A DNA stretch of 64,000 bases from Paraburkholderia humisilvae (lineage in GTDB: Bacteria; Pseudomonadota; Gammaproteobacteria; Burkholderiales; Burkholderiaceae). The notes below the pieces were generated by a model. It ran no database searches and was not told where the DNA came from. It was given only the letters and a program-made list of their open reading frames with translations. The DNA is taken from NCBI RefSeq assembly GCF_902859855.1, contig NZ_CADIKH010000001.1:310001-374000 (forward strand), in the 5' to 3' direction. Shown piece after piece: positions 18,846 through 28,331 of this stretch. The translations under genes and the position numbers were made by a program. The first letter of the stretch is position 1. Each line of letters starts with the position of its first letter.

Positions 18846-20396
18846 TCACTTCACTCGCCTTCTGAAATACGCGTATTTGAAGCCCATCAGCCACAGCATA
18901 CCGAAATATAGCGCGGCAAACAGGACGAGGCACGCGCCGAGCAACACGATTCGCGTGAGCGGCCGCTCGTGCATGCCGATCCAGTCGAAGCTCGCGGCCA
19001 GCCACCGCATCATGCCTGCCAGCACGAGACATGCACCGAGCAATTGCACGAAAAAGCGCATCCACCCCGCCGACGGTGTATAGATACCGCGCCGCCGCAA
19101 GCCGATGAAGAGCAGCAACGCGTTCATGCAAGCGCCGAGCCCGACCGACAGCGTAAGCCCCGCATGGGCAAAGATCGGCACGAAGAGGTAGTTGCACACC
19201 TGCGTGAAGACCAGCACGCCGACACCGATCTTGACCGGCGTCTTGATGTCCTGCTTTGCGTAGAAGCCGGGCGCGAGGATCTTGATCAGAATCAACCCGA
19301 CCAGTCCGACACCGTAAGCCGCAAGCGCGCGTCCGACCATCACGACCGCGTGGCCGTCAAACTTGCCGTAGTGAAAGAGCGTCGCCGTCAGCGGCTCGGC
19401 AAAAAAGAATAATGCGATCGCGCTGGGCGCCGCGAGCAGGAAGGTGACGCGCAGGCCCCAGTCGAGCAGCGCCGAATATTCGTGCGTATCCGCATCGACG
19501 TGCGCCTTCGACAAACTCGGGAGCAGGATCGTCCCCAGCGCGACGCCGAGCAGCGCGGTCGGGAATTCCATCAGCCGGTCCGCATAGTTGATCCACGACA
19601 CCGCGCCCGGCCCGATATGCGACGCGATATTCGTGTTGATGATCAGGCTGATCTGCGCAACCGACACGGCGAACATCGCCGGCACCATCTTCGCGAGCAC
19701 GCGCTTCACGCCGCGATGCGCGAGCGCGCGTAACGGCCGTAGCCCGATGCGCGGCAACATGTCGATTTTTTTCAACACCGGTAGCTGAACGACGAACTGA
19801 AGAATGCCGCCGGCAATGACCGCCCACGCGAGCGCATAGACCGGCGTGCGCATATGCGGCGCGATGAACAGCGCGGCAAAGATGAACGCAACATTCAGCA
19901 GCACCGGCGCGAACGCGGGCATCGAGAAATGCTTGTACGTGTTGAGTACGCTCGACGCAAGCGAGGTCAGCGAGATGAAGACGATGTACGGAAACATGAT
20001 GCGCGTCATCGTGACCGCGAGCGGGAACGCGTCGCCGTCGGTGCGCAGCCCCGATGCAACGGCCAGCACGACCCACGACGCAAGCGCCACGCCGACCAGC
20101 GACAGGATCGCCAGCACCCACGCGAGCACCGTCGACGTCGCATCGACCAGCGCCTTGGTCGCGTCGTGGCCCTGCTGGTTCTTGAACTCGGCGAGGATCG
20201 GCACGAATGCCTGGGAGAACGCGCCTTCGGCGGAAATGCGGCGCAGCAGGTTCGGAATGCGGAACGCGACGTAGAATGCGTCGGTATATTGACTGGCGCC
20301 GAACGCACGGGCGATCAGCGTTTCGCGGGCCAGTCCGGTCACGCGGGACAGCAGCGTGAAGCCGCTGACCGTCAACAGGGCTCGGAATAGATTCAT
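18846..20396 (-). CDS. murJ: Lipid II flippase MurJ (MviN)
   Basis: Inner-membrane MOP-superfamily flippase that moves lipid II to the periplasmic face for peptidoglycan synthesis. 516 residues with about 14 hydrophobic segments. Family marks are TLLSRVTGLARETLIARAFG, TDAFYVAFRIPNLLRRISAEGAFSQAFVPI (quoted in part), essential Arg residues in these loops, and NYADRLMEFPTALLGVALGT. A perfect TATAAT on the minus strand ends nine bases before the ATG, so the mRNA may be leaderless. The SirB1-type gene follows five bases after the stop. rpsT is divergent. Essential cell-wall gene; assignment is firm. Confidence 0.96.
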   Translation of the reverse strand: MNLFRALLTVSGFTLLSRVTGLARETLIARAFGASQYTDAFYVAFRIPNLLRRISAEGAFSQAFVPILAEFKNQQGHDATKALVDATSTVLAWVLAILSLVGVALASWVVLAVASGLRTDGDAFPLAVTMTRIMFPYIVFISLTSLASSVLNTYKHFSMPAFAPVLLNVAFIFAALFIAPHMRTPVYALAWAVIAGGILQFVVQLPVLKKIDMLPRIGLRPLRALAHRGVKRVLAKMVPAMFAVSVAQISLIINTNIASHIGPGAVSWINYADRLMEFPTALLGVALGTILLPSLSKAHVDADTHEYSALLDWGLRVTFLLAAPSAIALFFFAEPLTATLFHYGKFDGHAVVMVGRALAAYGVGLVGLILIKILAPGFYAKQDIKTPVKIGVGVLVFTQVCNYLFVPIFAHAGLTLSVGLGACMNALLLFIGLRRRGIYTPSAGWMRFFVQLLGACLVLAGMMRWLAASFDWIGMHERPLTRIVLLGACLVLFAALYFGMLWLMGFKYAYFRRRVK

Positions 20397-20405
20397 GGGG
20401 CGCTT

Positions 20406-20411
20406 ATTATA
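20406..20411 (-). promoter_or_regulatory. -10 element of murJ placed for a leaderless transcript
   Basis: Minus-strand TATAAT, a perfect -10, ends nine bases upstream of the murJ ATG. With normal spacing transcription would begin within about three bases of the start codon. A CTCTTG sequence 17 bases further upstream is the best, weak, -35. Confidence 0.5.
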
Positions 20412-20562
20412 CGGGTCGGTCCAGGGCGCAAGAGCGTGTCAAAACGCGATTCGGACCGATCCGCGCGCAAGACGTTCGCGATTGTCTCGATTGCGGCGGG
20501 AATTTTGCGCAAGGCCGGCGGCAGGGGCCGGCCGCGGCCGAAGGTGGGGGAACCGTTCCAGC

Positions 20563-20592
20563 TTGTCACTCGGCTGATTTTATTGCTATAAT
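20563..20592 (+). promoter_or_regulatory. Strong sigma70 promoter of rpsT
   Basis: TTGTCA at 20563-20568, an 18-base spacer and a perfect TATAAT at 20587-20592. One mismatch to the full consensus in a GC-rich background. Confidence 0.75.
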
Positions 20593-20827
20593 CGCCCGTT
20601 TCGAAGCTTACTCTGCTTGTTTTCCTTCTGGGGCAACCCCCGGGGCAACTTCCTGGACAACTCCCGGGGCGAGCTTCACATCATTGTCGTAACCCTGAAT
20701 TTGATCATGCGCCCGCGGGCAACCGCTTCCGCGGGTTGAATCCAGAAAGCAGCGCCGGGGCTTCTCATCGGCCATTCGTCGAATGGGCCGGCACTGGAAA
20801 CAGGAACAGGATAAGGAACCAACCGTC

Positions 20828-21106
20828 ATGGCTAACTCCAAACAAGCACGCAAGCGTGGCCGCCAGGCTGTCAAGCTCAATTCGCACAACTCGGCGCTGC
20901 GCTCGAAATACCGTACGGCAGTCAAGGCCGTCCGTAAGGCAATCGAAGCGGGCGACGCAGCGAAGGCCGCTGAAATTTTCCGCGCATCGTCGAAGACCAT
21001 CGACATCATTGCCGACAAAGATATCGTTCACAAGAACAAGGCCGCTCGTCACAAGAGCCGCCTCGCTGCAGCCGTCAAGGGTCTGCAAGCGCCCGCTGCA
21101 CAGTAA
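20828..21106 (+). CDS. rpsT: 30S ribosomal protein S20
   Basis: 92-residue basic protein of the small ribosomal subunit that binds 16S rRNA early in assembly. [20 protein letters not shown] is the typical start, followed by [18 protein letters not shown] and the closing [17 protein letters not shown] 20828 is chosen over the open frame start at 20783; AAGGAACC lies about nine bases upstream. It has its own strong promoter with a long leader; in E. coli S20 represses its own translation, and the leader could serve a similar purpose, but that is inference. Two hairpins follow the stop, the second being a clear terminator. Confidence 0.98.
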   Translation: MANSKQARKRGRQAVKLNSHNSALRSKYRTAVKAVRKAIEAGDAAKAAEIFRASSKTIDIIADKDIVHKNKAARHKSRLAAAVKGLQAPAAQ

Positions 21107-21167
21107 ATTCGCAAGTCCTGCCAACCCGCACGATGCGGGTTGATCCTGCTTTTGCTGCTGCATGAAG

Positions 21168-21189
21168 GCCCGCCTCGGCGGGCTTTTTT
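21168..21189 (+). terminator. Intrinsic terminator of rpsT
   Basis: GCCCGCC, loop TC, GGCGGGC, then six T. Perfect seven-base stem 62 bases after the rpsT stop, preceded by another hairpin at 21123-21141. Confidence 0.88.
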
Positions 21190-21269
21190 GTTCTGCAGCC
21201 TTCTTATTGCCGGCAAGCGTTCGCTCGTGAACCCGTAACGCCATTCGCGTGCACAAAAGCGCGAAGCAT

Positions 21270-21292
21270 AAAAAAACCCGCTAACGCGGGTT
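21270..21292 (-). terminator. Intrinsic terminator of the DUF3579 gene
   Basis: On the minus strand AACCCGCG, loop TTA, GCGGGTT then a run of T. It follows the minus-strand DUF3579 gene by about 125 bases. Confidence 0.75.
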
Positions 21293-21415
21293 CGTGTCTG
21301 ATCGGTTTATGCAGGCCGTCTCCTGTGCCGCGGCGCCACGCGTCGATTCGGAGCTAATCCCGCCGCAGCATAACCACGCTGCGCGCGCGTCATTATTGCG
21401 CTGAGCGTCGCTGCG

Positions 21416-21751
21416 TCAGGACGTTCTGCCCTGCTGCGTACCGTGATGCGGCGGCAGTTCGCACGCCTCGGTGACAACGAGGTCGTTGTCTTTTGCGAAG
21501 TTCATCACGAAGTCAAACGCCATCGGCTCGATATCGCGCAGCCGGGAGTCGAGAATCACGCACTTCAGGTCGCCGAGCATGGTGGGCCGCACGTACAACG
21601 AGTATTGCAGGCGCGCGTTCGGCCCTCTCGCCCCCGGACCGAAACACGACATCACACCCGCGAGACGCTCCGACCAGTCGCTCGGCCGAAACTTTTTTCC
21701 CTTGCTGGTGATGCCTTGAATAAAGAACTCGGTTGGGGGTGTGTCGGCCAT
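21416..21751 (-). CDS. DUF3579 family protein
   Basis: 111 residues. The block FFIQGITSKGKKFRPSDWSE at about 9-28 and the following CFGPGARGPNARLQYSLYV and MAFDFVMNFAKDNDLVVTEAC identify the betaproteobacterial DUF3579 family of unknown function. The family is commonly located between rpsT and argF in Burkholderia, as here. No catalytic motif, signal peptide or membrane segment is visible. A minus-strand TATAAT at about 22166-22171 could be a distant promoter, but nearer ones cannot be excluded. It ends in its own terminator. Confidence 0.85.
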   Translation of the reverse strand: MADTPPTEFFIQGITSKGKKFRPSDWSERLAGVMSCFGPGARGPNARLQYSLYVRPTMLGDLKCVILDSRLRDIEPMAFDFVMNFAKDNDLVVTEACELPPHHGTQQGRTS

Positions 21752-22374
21752 GTAGGAAACCCTGTGTGACTGCCCAGCGGAGTGCCAACAACGGACAGGC
21801 TATTCGAGCGGGGCTGCGCGAACGTCAAAACCGCTGCCGCGCGCATCCGGTCGTGCCATTCGCCATGTGGCGCATCGGTGTGGCGCCGCTGTGTGGTGTC
21901 TCTATGCGGCACCTTATCGACACCGCACCACACATTGATCGGCGCTACACCGGCAGGCTCACCGCAGCCAGACTGCACCGGAAAACACCGAAAGCCTGAC
22001 AACCCGATGAAGACAGTGCGACTGATTGGCCGTCCAGCACGCTCAAGGCGGTCGCCGCAGTCGCTTTCGCTCGCGCCGTGACGCGTCCGCCGGTGCGCCC
22101 CGCCTACGCCAAGCCTTGTTCCGCAAGCATGGAGCCTTGCCTGCCGGGCTCTTGAAAAACCTACGGATTATAGCGCAGCGGGCCTTCTTCCGCACTGCAC
22201 ACAAGCCTTCCGCGAACATTGCGGCAACAATTTTCCTCACATCAGTCGTGCCGCCATCCTCCGTCCGGCTGACTCGTCAAACCCGGGAAAATCCTTTATG
22301 CTGCATTGAGTTACCACAAACGACGGCGGCGTCGTCCGGCCCTTTCGGTCGGGTGAGACCGCCGTATTTGTTTC
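21752..22374. other. Divergent region between the DUF3579 gene and argF
   Basis: 623 bases with no supported gene. GC-rich open frames on both strands lack domains. A minus-strand TATAAT at about 22166-22171 (GCTATAATCCG) is a promoter candidate towards DUF3579. The 55 bases before argF contain CGGCGG (22324-22329) able to pair with CCGCCG (22359-22364), a hairpin ending ten bases before the argF start codon. Confidence 0.5.
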
Positions 22375-23304
22375 ATGAACGCCAAAACTATCCGCCACTA
22401 TCTGCAGTTCAAGGACTTCTCGCTCGACGACTACGAATACGTGCTCGAACGCGCGCGCATTCTGAAACGCAAGTTCAAGAACTACGAAACCTATCACCCG
22501 CTGCACGACCGCACGCTCGCGATGATCTTCGAGAAGAACTCGACACGCACGCGACTGTCGTTCGAAGCGGGCATCTTCCAGCTCGGCGGCCATGCAGTGT
22601 TCATGAGCACGCGCGATACCCAGCTTGGCCGTGGCGAACCGATCGAAGACGCTGCGCAGGTCATCTCGCGGATGGTCGATATCATCATGATCCGCACGTT
22701 CGGCCAGGACATCATCCAGCGCTTCGCGGAAAACTCTCGCGTGCCGGTCATCAACGGGCTGACCAACGAGTATCACCCGTGCCAGGTGCTGGCAGACATC
22801 TTCACGTACTACGAGCATCGCGGACCGATTCGCGACAAAACGGTCGCATGGGTCGGCGACGCGAACAACATGCTGTACACGTGGATTCAGGCCGCGCAGA
22901 TTCTCGGCTTCAAGCTGCGCCTGTCCACGCCGCCAGGCTACAAGCTCGATCGCGCGCTGGTCGCGCCTGAGAGCGCGCCGTTCTGCCAGGAATTCGGCGA
23001 CCCGCATGAAGCGTGCGCGGGCGCCGATCTCGTCACCACCGATGTCTGGACCAGCATGGGCTTCGAAGCGGAAAACGAAGCACGCAAGAAGGCGTTCGCG
23101 GATTGGTGCATCGATGCGGACATGATGGCGCGCGCAAACAAGGACGCGCTCTTCATGCATTGCCTGCCCGCGCATCGCGGCGAAGAGGTCAGCGCGGAAG
23201 TGATCGACGGCCCGCAAAGCGTCGTGTGGGACGAAGCGGAGAACCGTCTGCACGTGCAAAAGGCGCTGCTGGAGTTTCTGCTGCTCGGCAAGCTCAATCA
23301 CTGA
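22375..23304 (+). CDS. argF: Ornithine carbamoyltransferase
   Basis: Arginine biosynthesis: joins carbamoyl phosphate and ornithine to citrulline. 309 residues. The carbamoyl-phosphate loop is FEKNSTRTRLSFE (about 52-64), with GRGEPIEDAAQV, the HPCQ-type motif YHPCQVLADI, and the ornithine-side HCLPAHRGEEV containing the catalytic Cys. ATG 22375 matches family starts, but no Shine-Dalgarno is seen and a GC hairpin ends ten bases upstream. argG follows 154 bases downstream on the same strand; together they make argininosuccinate from ornithine. Confidence 0.97.
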   Translation: MNAKTIRHYLQFKDFSLDDYEYVLERARILKRKFKNYETYHPLHDRTLAMIFEKNSTRTRLSFEAGIFQLGGHAVFMSTRDTQLGRGEPIEDAAQVISRMVDIIMIRTFGQDIIQRFAENSRVPVINGLTNEYHPCQVLADIFTYYEHRGPIRDKTVAWVGDANNMLYTWIQAAQILGFKLRLSTPPGYKLDRALVAPESAPFCQEFGDPHEACAGADLVTTDVWTSMGFEAENEARKKAFADWCIDADMMARANKDALFMHCLPAHRGEEVSAEVIDGPQSVVWDEAENRLHVQKALLEFLLLGKLNH

Positions 23305-23458
23305 GTCCACGCTGACAAAGGGGCACGCCGCCGCAACGCGCGTCCCCATTTGCCGCCCCGTCCAAATCGCAGGGCATCGGGCAGTTTAGTGTCAAAATAG
23401 CGTTTTTCCGCGCGCCGGGGCCGCCGGCGCGCACTAGTCTTCCAGCTACGAGTCCATC

Positions 23459-24688
23459 ATGAGCGATATCAAGAAAGTCGTGCTCGCCTATTCGGGCGGC
23501 CTCGACACCTCCGTCATCCTGAAGTGGTTGCAGGACAACTACGACGCCGAAGTCGTCACGTTCACGGCCGACATCGGCCAGGGCGAAGAGCTGGAACCGG
23601 CACGCAAGAAGGCGCTGCAATTCGGCATCAAGCAGGAGAACATCTACATCGAAGACCTGCGCGAAGAGTTCGTGCGCGACTTTGTGTTCCCGATGTTCCG
23701 CGCGAACACGCTCTATGAAGGCGAATATCTGCTGGGCACGTCAATCGCCCGTCCGTTGATCGCGAAGCGCCAGATCGATATCGCGCGCGCAACGGGCGCA
23801 CAGGCGGTGTCGCACGGCGCGACCGGCAAGGGCAACGACCAGGTCCGCTTCGAGCTCGGCTATTACGCGCTCGAACCCGGCATCAAGGTTATCGCGCCGT
23901 GGCGCGAATGGGACCTGCTGTCGCGCGAGAAGCTGCTCGCTTACGCGGAAAAATCCGGTATTCCGATCGAGATGAAGCACAAGCAAGGTGGCGCACCGTA
24001 TTCGATGGACGCGAACCTGCTGCATATCTCGTTCGAAGGCCGTCACCTCGAAGATCCGAAAGCCGAGGCCGAGGCCGACATGTGGCGCTGGACCGTGTCG
24101 CCTGAAGAGGCGCCGGATCAGCCCGAATTCATCGATATCGAGTACGAGCACGGCGATCCGGTCGCGCTGAACGGCAAGCGCCTGTCGCCGGCCGCGATGC
24201 TCACCGAACTGAACCGCCTGGGCGGCAAGCACGGCATCGGCCGGCTCGACCTCGTCGAGAACCGCTACGTCGGTATGAAGTCGCGCGGCTGCTATGAAAC
24301 GCCGGGCGGCACGATCATGCTGAAGGCACACCGCGGCATCGAGTCGATCACGCTCGACCGCGAAGTCGCGCACCTGAAGGACGACCTGATGGCGCGCTAC
24401 GCATCGCTGATTTACAACGGCTACTGGTGGAGCCCGGAACGCCGCGCGATCCAGGTGCTGATCGACCATACACAGGAAAAGGTCAATGGCTGGGTGCGCG
24501 TGAAGCTATACAAGGGCAGCGTCTCGGTGGTTGCGCGCGATTCGAAGGACACGCTGTTCGACAAGACCATCGCCACGTTCGACGATGACGGCGGCGCATA
24601 CAACCAGGCGGACGCTGGCGGCTTTATCAAGCTGAACGCACTGCGGATGCGGATTGCGGAGACTGCCCGCCGCAAGCGTGGATCTTAA
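23459..24688 (+). CDS. argG: Argininosuccinate synthase
   Basis: Condenses citrulline and aspartate using ATP. 409 residues, the standard bacterial form. The ATP pyrophosphatase-type P-loop [12 protein letters not shown] lies at about 9-20, followed by [15 protein letters not shown], the citrulline/aspartate-binding block, and [18 protein letters not shown]. The C-terminal oligomerisation helix follows. It lies 154 bases after argF with the same direction. CAAAAT at about 23393-23398 may be a -10 for an internal promoter, without a convincing -35. A terminator sits about 70 bases after the stop. Confidence 0.97.
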   Translation: MSDIKKVVLAYSGGLDTSVILKWLQDNYDAEVVTFTADIGQGEELEPARKKALQFGIKQENIYIEDLREEFVRDFVFPMFRANTLYEGEYLLGTSIARPLIAKRQIDIARATGAQAVSHGATGKGNDQVRFELGYYALEPGIKVIAPWREWDLLSREKLLAYAEKSGIPIEMKHKQGGAPYSMDANLLHISFEGRHLEDPKAEAEADMWRWTVSPEEAPDQPEFIDIEYEHGDPVALNGKRLSPAAMLTELNRLGGKHGIGRLDLVENRYVGMKSRGCYETPGGTIMLKAHRGIESITLDREVAHLKDDLMARYASLIYNGYWWSPERRAIQVLIDHTQEKVNGWVRVKLYKGSVSVVARDSKDTLFDKTIATFDDDGGAYNQADAGGFIKLNALRMRIAETARRKRGS

Positions 24689-24758
24689 GCCCGGGCGGGT
24701 CTTAGGCCCGTGAACGACGACGGCGCGCTTCAGAGTCGCAGCGTCCGAATCGGAAAGG

Positions 24759-24791
24759 CGCCGGCGCACCAATACGTGCACCGGCGTTTTT
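24759..24791 (+). terminator. Intrinsic terminator of argG
   Basis: CGCCGGCGCAC, a six-base loop, GTGCACCGGCG and TTTTT: an eleven-base stem with one mismatch and a T run. Confidence 0.85.
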
Positions 24792-24842
24792 ATTGAAGAA
24801 TCCTGGCAAGTTCGCGGCACCGGCTGTCGCGTCCGTGCGCGC

Positions 24843-25913
24843 TCAGAGAAAGATCGGTTCCGGCTCGAGATCGACGCCGAAGCGCTCCGCGACGTCACGC
24901 TGAATCGCCGCGGCCAGCGCGAGCACGTCGGCGCCGGTCGCACCGCCTCGATTGACGAGCACGAGCGCCTGCCGGTCATGCACGGCCGCCGCGCCGAGCG
25001 CGCGGCCCTTCCACCCACAGCGGTCAATCAGCCAGCCAGCCGCGAGTTTCACGCGCCCGTCGGGCTGCGGATACGACACCATGCCGGCCTCTCTTTCCAG
25101 CAGCGCTGCGAATTGCGCGGCACTCACCACCGGGTTCTTGAAAAAGCTCCCGGCATTGCCGAGTGCAAGCGGGTCGGGCAGCTTCGCCCGGCGGACCCTG
25201 ACCACCGCGTCGAAGATCGCCCGAGCGCCTGGCGCGGCGTCCGCGCTGCCGCTGACCTTGCCATTGACGCTGCCGTGCTGACCGACAGCCAGTTCGCGCG
25301 CGATGTCCGCATAGCCGGCGCGGGGCGCCCACACTTTCGGCAACCTGAACGTGACCGACGTGATCACGAAGCGGTCGCGCCCTTCCCGCTTGAAGAAGCT
25401 GTCGCGATAGCCGAACCGGCAAGCGCACGCGTCGAGTTCGACGGTCTGCCCGGACGCGAGATCCACCGCGCGCAGCGACGCGAAACGCTCGCCCATTTCG
25501 AGCCCGTAAGCGCCGATGTTCTGGATCGGCGCGGCGCCCACCGTACCCGGAATCAGCGCGAGATTCTCGAGACCTGGCAAGCCGTGCGCGAGCGTCCATT
25601 CGACGAATTCATGCCAGTTTTCACCCGCCGCCGCCTCGACATACCACGCGTCACCGTCTTCGCGGACCACGCGCCGGCCGCGCAGCGCGATCAGCAGCAC
25701 GAGCCCGGCAAAATCGCGTGTCAGCACGATGTTGCTGCCGCCGCCGAGCACCAGCCTCGGCAAACCCGCCGCGCGCGGGTCACGCACGGCCGCAAGCAGT
25801 TGGTCTTCCCGTTCGATCCGGCAAGCAAGCTGCGCGCGCACGTCGAAACCGAACGTGTTGTGCGCGCGCAGCGGGTAGTCGGCAATCAACGGCATGGAGG
25901 CGGTTTCGGACAT
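24843..25913 (-). CDS. murB: UDP-N-acetylenolpyruvoylglucosamine reductase
   Basis: FAD enzyme that reduces the enolpyruvyl group to give UDP-N-acetylmuramic acid. 356 residues, somewhat longer than E. coli MurB. FAD-binding motifs are [15 protein letters not shown] and [17 protein letters not shown]. The catalytic Ser/proton-donor block is [13 protein letters not shown], and the C-terminal Glu is in the closing LEPEPIFL. A segment of about 20 Gly/Ala/Ser-rich residues around 235-255 (between ELAVGQHG and ARAIFDAVV) is an extra loop, which explains the length. It is type I MurB (Tyr loop [10 protein letters not shown] present). It converges with argG and is divergent from yajQ. Confidence 0.96.
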   Translation of the reverse strand: MSETASMPLIADYPLRAHNTFGFDVRAQLACRIEREDQLLAAVRDPRAAGLPRLVLGGGSNIVLTRDFAGLVLLIALRGRRVVREDGDAWYVEAAAGENWHEFVEWTLAHGLPGLENLALIPGTVGAAPIQNIGAYGLEMGERFASLRAVDLASGQTVELDACACRFGYRDSFFKREGRDRFVITSVTFRLPKVWAPRAGYADIARELAVGQHGSVNGKVSGSADAAPGARAIFDAVVRVRRAKLPDPLALGNAGSFFKNPVVSAAQFAALLEREAGMVSYPQPDGRVKLAAGWLIDRCGWKGRALGAAAVHDRQALVLVNRGGATGADVLALAAAIQRDVAERFGVDLEPEPIFL

Positions 25914-26015
25914 CGGGTCGAAAAGATCAGCAAACTATCGGACTATCGGACAGGTTTCAGTGGAACGGCGCCCGCACAAAACGATACGTAAAGCCGTACC
26001 ACCAACGTGCGAACC

Positions 26016-26044
26016 TTGGGCAAACGATAGGGCGCCGGTAAAAT
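26016..26044 (+). promoter_or_regulatory. Predicted sigma70 promoter of yajQ
   Basis: TTGGGC at 26016-26021, a 17-base spacer and TAAAAT at 26039-26044, about 75 bases before the yajQ start. Confidence 0.55.
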
Positions 26045-26127
26045 GACATCGGTTCGTGATTATAGCGAGTGCGTCATGCGCGTCCGGTGGGCGGCATGGC
26101 GGTACTCCAGCACTATGGGAGAGAAAA

Positions 26128-26613
26128 ATGCCATCGTTCGACGTCGTCTGCGAAGCCAACATGGTTGAGGTGAAGAATGCAATCGAGCAGTCGAACAAGG
26201 AAATTTCGACGCGCTTCGACTTCAAGGGATCGGATGCTCGCGTCGAGCAGAAGGAGCGCGAGCTGACCGCGTTCGCCGACGATGAGTTCAAGCTCAGCCA
26301 GGTCAAGGACGTGCTGCTTGGCAAAATGGCGAAGCGCAGCGTGGACGTGCGTTTCCTCGAGTACGGCAAGATCGAGAAGATCGGCGGCGACAAGGTCAAG
26401 CAGGTCGTCACGGTCAAGAAAGGCGTGTCGGGCGATCTCGCAAAGAAGATCGTCAAGCTTGTGAAAGACAGCAAAATCAAGGTGCAGGCGAGCATTCAGG
26501 GCGACGCGGTGCGTATCGCCGGCGCGAAACGCGACGATCTGCAAAGCGTGATCGCGATGCTGCGCAAGGAAGTGACGGACACGCCGCTCGATTTCAACAA
26601 CTTTCGGGACTAG
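26128..26613 (+). CDS. yajQ: YajQ family nucleotide-binding protein
   Basis: 161 residues, the usual length. [20 protein letters not shown] is the diagnostic start, followed by [17 protein letters not shown] and the second ferredoxin-like domain ([20 protein letters not shown]). Several YajQ proteins bind cyclic di-GMP and affect virulence genes; others bind tRNA or phage proteins. For this one only the fold is clear. ATG 26128 has GGGAGAG eight bases upstream and a promoter about 90 bases upstream. It is flanked by divergent murB and convergent plsY, so it is a single transcription unit. Confidence 0.95.
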   Translation: MPSFDVVCEANMVEVKNAIEQSNKEISTRFDFKGSDARVEQKERELTAFADDEFKLSQVKDVLLGKMAKRSVDVRFLEYGKIEKIGGDKVKQVVTVKKGVSGDLAKKIVKLVKDSKIKVQASIQGDAVRIAGAKRDDLQSVIAMLRKEVTDTPLDFNNFRD

Positions 26614-26782
26614 GCTCCGGGACGGGGCTTGCGCGCTTGCGAGCGGGGTTGATTCGAGCGTCGCGAAATAACGGAGATCCGCGACCATACGCCGACATAC
26701 GCGCCCATGCCTGCACATGCCTGCACATGCTGTTCCCAGCACGGGTCCACCGCTGCGCCCTGCTGTCAATCAGCGGCCGCGC

Positions 26783-27433
26783 TCAAGGCTTTCTGTGCCC
26801 AGTGCCGCCGGCCGTCCCGCCGCCCGCTTCTTTCTTCTTCTCGCCGATCCGGCTTTCCTGCCCCGCGACGAGTTTCGCGATATTCCCACGGTGACGCCAG
26901 ATCAGCAGCGCGCTCATCGCGACAATCGAAAGCGCGATCACATTCGGACCGAACAGAAAACCGTCGAAAAGCGGCGCGAAGATTGCTGCGCAAATCGCCG
27001 CAAGCGACGAGTACCGCATAAAGAACGCGACGATCAACCAGGTCATCAGCGTCGCGCCCCCGAGCACCGGGTTGATCGCGAGCAACACGCCTGCCGCGGT
27101 TGCCACGCCCTTGCCGCCCTTGAAGCGGAAAAATACCGGATACAGGTGGCCGAGAAACACGGCGATCGCCGCAATCGCAATCGACGTATCGTCGAGACCG
27201 TAGCGCGCGCCGAAATGGCCGACAAACCACACCGGCACCCAGCCCTTTAGCGCGTCGCCGATCAGCGTCAGGACCGCGGCCTTCCTGTTGCCGGTGCGCA
27301 GCACATTCGTCGCGCCCGGGTTGCCAGACCCATACGAACGCGGATCGGCGAGGCCCATCGCCGCGCTCACGATCACGGCAAACGACACCGAGCCGATCAG
27401 ATAGGACACGACAGCGACAATCAGGTTTTCCAT
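26783..27433 (-). CDS. plsY: Glycerol-3-phosphate acyltransferase PlsY
   Basis: Inner-membrane enzyme that transfers the acyl group of acyl-phosphate to glycerol-3-phosphate, the first step of phospholipid synthesis. 216 residues with about five hydrophobic helices. The three PlsY motifs are seen: [17 protein letters not shown] (about 33-49), [12 protein letters not shown] (about 103-114) and the later block near [14 protein letters not shown]. The C-terminal tail (about 200-216) is Gly/Lys-rich. It pairs functionally with PlsX, not in the window. It lies between yajQ (convergent) and ybaK (upstream, same strand, 260 bases away). Confidence 0.95.
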   Translation of the reverse strand: MENLIVAVVSYLIGSVSFAVIVSAAMGLADPRSYGSGNPGATNVLRTGNRKAAVLTLIGDALKGWVPVWFVGHFGARYGLDDTSIAIAAIAVFLGHLYPVFFRFKGGKGVATAAGVLLAINPVLGGATLMTWLIVAFFMRYSSLAAICAAIFAPLFDGFLFGPNVIALSIVAMSALLIWRHRGNIAKLVAGQESRIGEKKKEAGGGTAGGTGHRKP

Positions 27434-27692
27434 GTCGAAGCTCTTATAAGTATCAAACAGCGCGATGGCGGGCGCTTGCCGCTATGCATCGCTATCCGCC
27501 GGATCGCGCGGCCTTGCTGTTACGTGCGGCCAGGCGCGCATTCACGACGGCGCACATTCTACCGAAGCCGTCCGCGGCGGTCTCTGCGAGCCGAACACGA
27601 CGACGCCGAAACCAGACTGCAACGCGAAGCCGCTCGCGACCCCAGACATCCGAACCGCTGTCAGCCTCCGGCCAGGCTTAACCCGGCCAGAG

Positions 27693-28184
27693 TCAATCCA
27701 CGCTTGCGCACTGCACCGGTTGTGCGCCGAGCACCCCGGTCAGCACGCTCGGCGCGATACTGACCAGAAACCCGCGCCGCCCACCGTTGATCCATATCCG
27801 GTCCAGTTCGAGAATGCCCGCTTCGACGTAGACCGGCATCGTCTTGCGCGTGCCGAATGGCGAGGTCCCGCCAATCAGGTACCCCGAATGCCGGTTCGCG
27901 ACTTCCGGCTTGCAAGGCTCGACACGCTTCACGCCGATCTGCCGCGCGAGATTCTTCGTCGACACGGTGCGGTCGCCGTGCATCAGCACGATCAGCGGCT
28001 TCGCCTGCTCGTCTTCCATCACGAGCGTCTTCACGACGTGATGCTCGTCGACGCCAAGCTGACGGGCCGATTCCTCGGTGCCGCCATGCTCGACGTAGTC
28101 ATACGGATGCTCGCCGAATGCAACACCGTGGCGCCGCAGGAACTGCGTGGCAGGCGTTTCGGAAACATGTCTGGATTTGCTCAT
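27693..28184 (-). CDS. ybaK: Cys-tRNA(Pro)/Cys-tRNA(Cys) deacylase YbaK
   Basis: 163 residues from ATG 28184 (MSKSRHVSETPATQFL); upstream open codons to 28382 are not family-like. YbaK hydrolyses mischarged Cys-tRNA(Pro) in trans to the editing domain of prolyl-tRNA synthetase. Family marks are HPYDYVEHGGTEESARQLG, the catalytic Lys in HHVVKTLVMED, GYLIGGTSPFGTRK and VDAGILELDRIWINGG-type closing strand. The next gene upstream (acyl-CoA synthetase) is divergent, with 147 bases between the starts. Confidence 0.93.
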   Translation of the reverse strand: MSKSRHVSETPATQFLRRHGVAFGEHPYDYVEHGGTEESARQLGVDEHHVVKTLVMEDEQAKPLIVLMHGDRTVSTKNLARQIGVKRVEPCKPEVANRHSGYLIGGTSPFGTRKTMPVYVEAGILELDRIWINGGRRGFLVSIAPSVLTGVLGAQPVQCASVD

Positions 28185-28331
28185 CGGCGCATTGTAATGT
28201 CCGCGCGCGGCCTCGACCATCTGCCGAACGGCTGAGATTGTGCGAGTCCACTGCGTGTGGCACGATCGTTCGCGATTCGTCAGCCCAATCGGCAGAACCA
28301 TTGCCCGCCGTGTCGCTGTCAGGAGATTGCA

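Larger units (their letters stand above)
20397..20827. other. Divergent murJ-rpsT promoter region with long rpsT leader
   Basis: 431 bases. The left end has the murJ -10 at 20406-20411. A strong plus-strand promoter at 20563-20592 drives rpsT, leaving a leader of about 230 bases. The leader includes a block at about 20629-20670 with three near-repeats of GG(A/G)CAAC(T/C)(T/C)CC and CCCGGGG pairs that can fold. No gene is supported. Confidence 0.6.
21107..21415. other. Terminator-rich gap between convergent rpsT and DUF3579 genes
   Basis: 309 bases. It holds a first hairpin AACCCGCA/TGCGGGTT at 21123-21141, the rpsT terminator at 21168-21189 and the opposing terminator at 21270-21292. No gene is supported. 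Confidence 0.6.
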
